Source: Candidatus Auribacterota bacterium (GTDB lineage Bacteria > Auribacterota > JAFGBW01). From it: a stretch of 8,670 bases of DNA. The notes beneath the pieces were generated by a model. It was not told the DNA's origin. It worked only from the letters and a program-made list of their open reading frames with translations, and ran no database searches. The DNA is taken from NCBI GenBank assembly GCA_016932965.1, contig JAFGBW010000095.1:1-8670 (forward strand), written 5' to 3'. Position numbers and translations under genes: made by a program. This document shows positions 6,008-8,670 of this stretch, one piece after another (within the stretch, counting starts at the first letter, position 1; each line of letters begins with the position of its first letter).

Positions 6008-6961
6008 TCAAGGGTCTTGGTGCTTTCCCCCATCAAAACGCTTCACCAAACGATGGCAGTAAGGCATGCCGTGTTTTTTTTCATAATACTTCTGGTGATA
6101 CGCTTCAGCCTTCCAGAACGGCGAAGCTTTTTGTATTCGCGTAGCGACCCGGTACCCTTTGTCTTTCAAAATCCCGACAAGCCTTTCCGCGGTCTCTTTC
6201 TGCTTTTCATCCGCATAAAAAAGAAAGGAGAGGTATTGCTCGCCTCTGTCAGGTCCCTGGCCGTCTGCCTGAACGGGATCATGAATCTCGAAAAACAATC
6301 TTGCCATTTCTTCGTAGGAAGTCTGGCCTGGGTCATAAATCACTTCCAAGGTCTCTTTATGACCGGTTTCTCCTGAACAGACTTCTTCATAGGTCGGGTA
6401 TTTCAACGTGCCTCCCATATATCCGACTGATGTGTAAACAACTCCCTTGGCCGTCATGAAATGATATTCCATGCCCCAGAAGCATCCGCCGGCAAAATAG
6501 GCTTTTTCAATGATGGACCCGATATCTTTATACGGGATGAATTTCATGGAGATCGAATTAACGCAATGTCTGACATTCTTCCGCGTCAATCCTTCCCCGA
6601 GGAAGACATGCCCCAAATGGCCTTTGCACCGGGAACAGATGATTTCCGTTCTCTGACCATCTGCATCGGGGACCCGCATGACCGCCCCCTTCAGTTCATC
6701 ATCAAAACTCGGCCATCCGCAATCTGATTCAAATTTATCGGTTGAATGGTAAAGGATCGCGTTGCATTGTTTACAGATATAAAGACCTTCTTCATGATGG
6801 TTCGCGAATTCGCCGGAAAAAGGACGTTCGGTCCCCTTATCGAGGATCACTTCTTTTTCTTCCTGGCTCAAGGGATTATACTTCACGGGAGTGCCTCTGA
6901 TATTCATTGAAAAAACAATAAACAATAAAAACAATACGATAACGTTAGCATTAAATTTCAT
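6008..6961 (-). CDS. msrAB: Exported MsrB-MsrA fusion, methionine sulfoxide reductase
   Basis: Bifunctional enzyme of 317 residues that reduces both R- and S-methionine sulfoxide, repairing oxidised proteins. Residues 1-20 are a signal peptide or anchor: Lys2, then a hydrophobic run VIVLFLLFIVFSM. There is no lipobox and only a poor cleavage site, so it may stay membrane-tethered facing the periplasm. MsrB comes first (about 28-143): zinc ligands CKQC (63, 66) and CSRC (109, 112), the CGWPSF motif with Cys81 as likely resolving residue, and catalytic Cys133 in RHCVNSISMKF. MsrA follows (about 152-303) with nucleophile Cys160 in GGCFWGMEYHF, the CSGETGHKE motif, and a C-terminal Cys302 in GMPYCH likely to act in recycling. 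No thioredoxin-like domain is fused, unlike Neisseria PilB, so an outside reductant is needed. The ATG follows the batB TAA with no base between, so the two are probably translationally coupled. Confidence 0.96.
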   Translation of the reverse strand: MKFNANVIVLFLLFIVFSMNIRGTPVKYNPLSQEEKEVILDKGTERPFSGEFANHHEEGLYICKQCNAILYHSTDKFESDCGWPSFDDELKGAVMRVPDADGQRTEIICSRCKGHLGHVFLGEGLTRKNVRHCVNSISMKFIPYKDIGSIIEKAYFAGGCFWGMEYHFMTAKGVVYTSVGYMGGTLKYPTYEEVCSGETGHKETLEVIYDPGQTSYEEMARLFFEIHDPVQADGQGPDRGEQYLSFLFYADEKQKETAERLVGILKDKGYRVATRIQKASPFWKAEAYHQKYYEKKHGMPYCHRLVKRFDGGKHQDP

Positions 6962-7987
6962 TTATGAAACCTGGAGTTTCTTTCTCTCAGGGAGCAGCAT
7001 CTCAAGCAGAAGAAAGAACAGGGCAATGCCGAGCGGGATATAAAAACGGTGTTCGTACCGTTTTTTTCTTTTGGATTCCAGTTCCCGTCCCAGTAAAGGC
7101 GCTATTTTTTCCCGGTACATGGCTTCAAGGTTGAATCCGGATACTTCCGCCTGGACATAGGCCCCGCCTGTCTCAAGCGCCATTTTTTTCAAATCCTCGT
7201 CCTGCAATTTCGACAGTACCGTATTTCCGTTCTCATCCTTCACATAGACCTTTTCCCCGTTTCCTGCCGGAAGAAGAATGGGAACCCCTTCTTTGGAACC
7301 CAGACCAATGGAAAAAATCTTGATATTGGCGTTTTTCGCTTTTTGAATGGCGTCGTCAATTCTGGAATCATGGGTCTCGCCGTCCGTAACGAGAATGAGG
7401 ATACGCTCTTTTTTATATTTTAAATCAAAAGCGGATACCGCCTGTTCAATGGCGGCAGATGTGGAAGTGCCTCCGCGGGGAAGCAAACCGATCTCCACTT
7501 CATCCAGGAACAATTTAAACGCCCCGTAATCGAGCGTCAGCGGACACTGAACCCTGGCATTGGAAGTGAACACGATCAATCCCACCCTGTCACCGTCTAT
7601 ATGATCAATCAGATTTTTTATTTCTAGAATACTCCGCTCAAAACGGGAGGGCGGCACATCCCGGGCGTACATGCTTTTGGAAGTGTCCAGCGCGATGATG
7701 ATGTCTGTCCCGGTCCGCCTGATGGTATCCCAGGTATAATTATACTGGGGATCCATGAGCGCTATGACCCCGAAAAACAAAACCAAAACAAGCAGTGTGT
7801 TTTTCCAAATCCTTAAATCCTCGTTTCCGGCCCCTGAAACAAGGCTGGGAATCAAAGAAAGCGAAACCAGGCTGCGTAATTTTACCTTGCGGTATCTGAC
7901 GCCCCAGATCATGACCAGCAAAACCAGAACAATCAGTCCGAATGCACCGATTTGCCAGATGTTTCCCCATTGAAATTTATCACTCAT
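6962..7987 (-). CDS. batB: BatB-like VWA-domain membrane protein (aerotolerance operon)
   Basis: Inner-membrane protein of 341 residues with the BatA/BatB layout. Two N-terminal membrane segments (about 11-30 and 63-79) and one near the C-terminus (about 316-332) frame a von Willebrand A domain. The metal-ion-dependent adhesion site is intact: Asp101-x-Ser103-x-Ser105 (ALDTSKSM), Thr174 in RGGTSTSAA and Asp202 in LVTDGETHD. Bat proteins were first linked to oxygen tolerance in Bacteroides; their molecular job, perhaps assembling or monitoring envelope complexes through metal-dependent protein contacts, is not settled. The start is ATG at 7987, whose A is also the last base of the batA TGA, with GAGGG eight bases upstream. 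An earlier in-frame ATG at 8056 would give a 364-residue form overlapping batA by 70 bases and is unlikely. BatB rather than BatA is chosen from position, second of two VWA genes. Confidence 0.9.
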   Translation of the reverse strand: MSDKFQWGNIWQIGAFGLIVLVLLVMIWGVRYRKVKLRSLVSLSLIPSLVSGAGNEDLRIWKNTLLVLVLFFGVIALMDPQYNYTWDTIRRTGTDIIIALDTSKSMYARDVPPSRFERSILEIKNLIDHIDGDRVGLIVFTSNARVQCPLTLDYGAFKLFLDEVEIGLLPRGGTSTSAAIEQAVSAFDLKYKKERILILVTDGETHDSRIDDAIQKAKNANIKIFSIGLGSKEGVPILLPAGNGEKVYVKDENGNTVLSKLQDEDLKKMALETGGAYVQAEVSGFNLEAMYREKIAPLLGRELESKRKKRYEHRFYIPLGIALFFLLLEMLLPERKKLQVS

Positions 7988-8670
7988 CACGGCACCCTCA
8001 GGAAAAGCGTGTGGGCAAGAAAAATTTCCAGACACAATAAAAGCATGGCCGGCCACAAGAACCAGCCGAATATTTCCCTGTATTCCGTTGACACGGAAGT
8101 TTTTGATTTGGTCTTTTCCATGCGGTTGATTTCCTCATAAATGTTTTTCAATGATTCCGTATCCGTCGCCCTGAAATAGAATCCATTTGTTTTCTTGGCG
8201 ATGTCTTTTAAAAGCGACTCGTTGAGCGGAAAAATGACATTCTGATAAGACTTGCCGAAAATCGGGTCATTGACCGGATAAGGAACCGGGCCGTCGCTGC
8301 CTGCCCCGATCGTATACACTTTAACATTTTGTGTCCGTGCTAGATCCCCTGAAAGCACGGGATCAATCTGACCTGCGTTGTTGTCTCCGTCCGTTAAAAG
8401 GATCATGATCCTGGAACGGGATTTAGATTTTTTCAGCCGGTTGACTCCAAAAGCCACCGCGTCACCGATGGCGGTTCCGTCCGGAAGAATCCCCACATGA
8501 ACCCCTTCCAGAAACTCCGTTAAAACCGAATAATCCGTTGTCAGGGGGCATAACGTCATGGGTTCACCCGAAAACATGACTACGCCGATCCGGTCCTGTT
8601 CCCGTTCTGCTATAAAATCAGCGATCACCCTTTTCACGACTTCCAGACGGTTATACCGCCTGTTACCAAG
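7987..8670 (-). CDS. batA: BatA-like VWA-domain membrane protein (N-terminus beyond window)
   Basis: The frame is open to the window edge, so only the last 227 residues are present. The upstream codons read LGNRRYNRLEVV and show that GTG at 8637 is internal, not a start. The fragment covers most of a VWA domain: NRLEVVKRVIADFI, DRIGVVMFSGEP, the MIDAS threonine in DGTAIGDAV (Thr66 of the fragment) and the aspartate in LLTDGDNNAGQ (Asp94). The DxSxS metal motif must lie just outside. A C-terminal membrane segment (about 201-219, FGWFLWPAMLLLCLEIFLA) anchors it. It shares the FSxxxxxxCPLTxDY and GxLPxGT patterns with the next protein, so the two are paralogues. Its TGA overlaps the batB start by one base, a sign of a translationally coupled operon. 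BatA and BatB are known or presumed to act together at the inner membrane. Confidence 0.9.
   Translation of the reverse strand, partial: LGNRRYNRLEVVKRVIADFIAEREQDRIGVVMFSGEPMTLCPLTTDYSVLTEFLEGVHVGILPDGTAIGDAVAFGVNRLKKSKSRSRIMILLTDGDNNAGQIDPVLSGDLARTQNVKVYTIGAGSDGPVPYPVNDPIFGKSYQNVIFPLNESLLKDIAKKTNGFYFRATDTESLKNIYEEINRMEKTKSKTSVSTEYREIFGWFLWPAMLLLCLEIFLAHTLFLRVP

Noticed and set aside
5975-6376. 133-codon plus-strand open frame over the end of msrBA
   Set aside because: It is antisense to the MsrA domain, whose motifs are clearly coded on the minus strand; the peptide shows no recognisable family.
7988-8056. Upstream in-frame ATG giving batB an extra 23 N-terminal residues
   Set aside because: It would overlap batA by 70 bases, and the extra residues are not hydrophobic in the way Bat N-termini are. 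The ATG at 7987 has a good GAGGG and the usual stop-start overlap.
8635-8637. GTG as the start of the batA fragment
   Set aside because: The frame continues to the window edge with NRLEVVKRVI, typical VWA-domain sequence, and the essential DxSxS motif must lie further upstream.
1-8670. CRISPR array, tRNA or rRNA genes
   Set aside because: No regularly spaced repeats and no cloverleaf or rRNA-like sequence were seen on either strand, judged by eye.

Overview
The window looks like chromosomal DNA from a Gram-negative anaerobe or microaerophile, most likely of the Desulfobacterota (former Deltaproteobacteria). This placement is from gene style only: a DUF2225-type zinc protein, Bat aerotolerance proteins, an FlrB/NtrB-like kinase, a MutY with a MutT-like Nudix tail, and moderate base composition. 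I could not check it by database search.

Layout, left to right. (1) 1-1197, plus strand: the C-terminal three quarters of an IMP dehydrogenase whose signature residues match the eukaryotic rather than the usual bacterial branch. (2) 1198-1444: a non-coding gap with small repeats of unknown meaning. (3) 1445-2518, minus strand: mutY, an adenine glycosylase. (4) 2675-4636, plus strand: a three-gene cluster encoding a small coiled-coil protein (perhaps a FlgN/FliT-like flagellar chaperone), an 86-residue Cys-motif protein, and a soluble NtrB/FlrB-type histidine kinase. Between the first two genes lies a roughly 276-bp non-coding insertion with inverted-repeat ends and flanking direct repeats, interpreted as a MITE or IS remnant. 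It landed in the ribosome-binding site between two nearly abutting genes and duplicated that site. (5) 4663-5898, minus strand: a DUF2225-family protein ending in a convergent intergenic region. (6) 6008-8670, minus strand: a tightly packed operon batA(partial)-batB-msrBA.

How the genes work together. batA and batB encode membrane-anchored von Willebrand A (VWA) proteins. They are followed without a gap by an MsrB-MsrA fusion with an N-terminal export signal, so the operon pairs Bat proteins with envelope methionine-sulfoxide repair. With mutY (8-oxoguanine repair) nearby, oxidative damage is a recurring theme, though mutY is a separate transcription unit. The kinase cluster may belong to sigma-54/flagellar control, but no response regulator or flagellar structural gene is in the window.

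The most interesting points are the RBS-duplicating miniature insertion, the eukaryotic-type IMPDH, the Bat-MsrBA operon, and the intact Nudix box in MutY. I found no CRISPR array, tRNA, rRNA or complete transposase gene.
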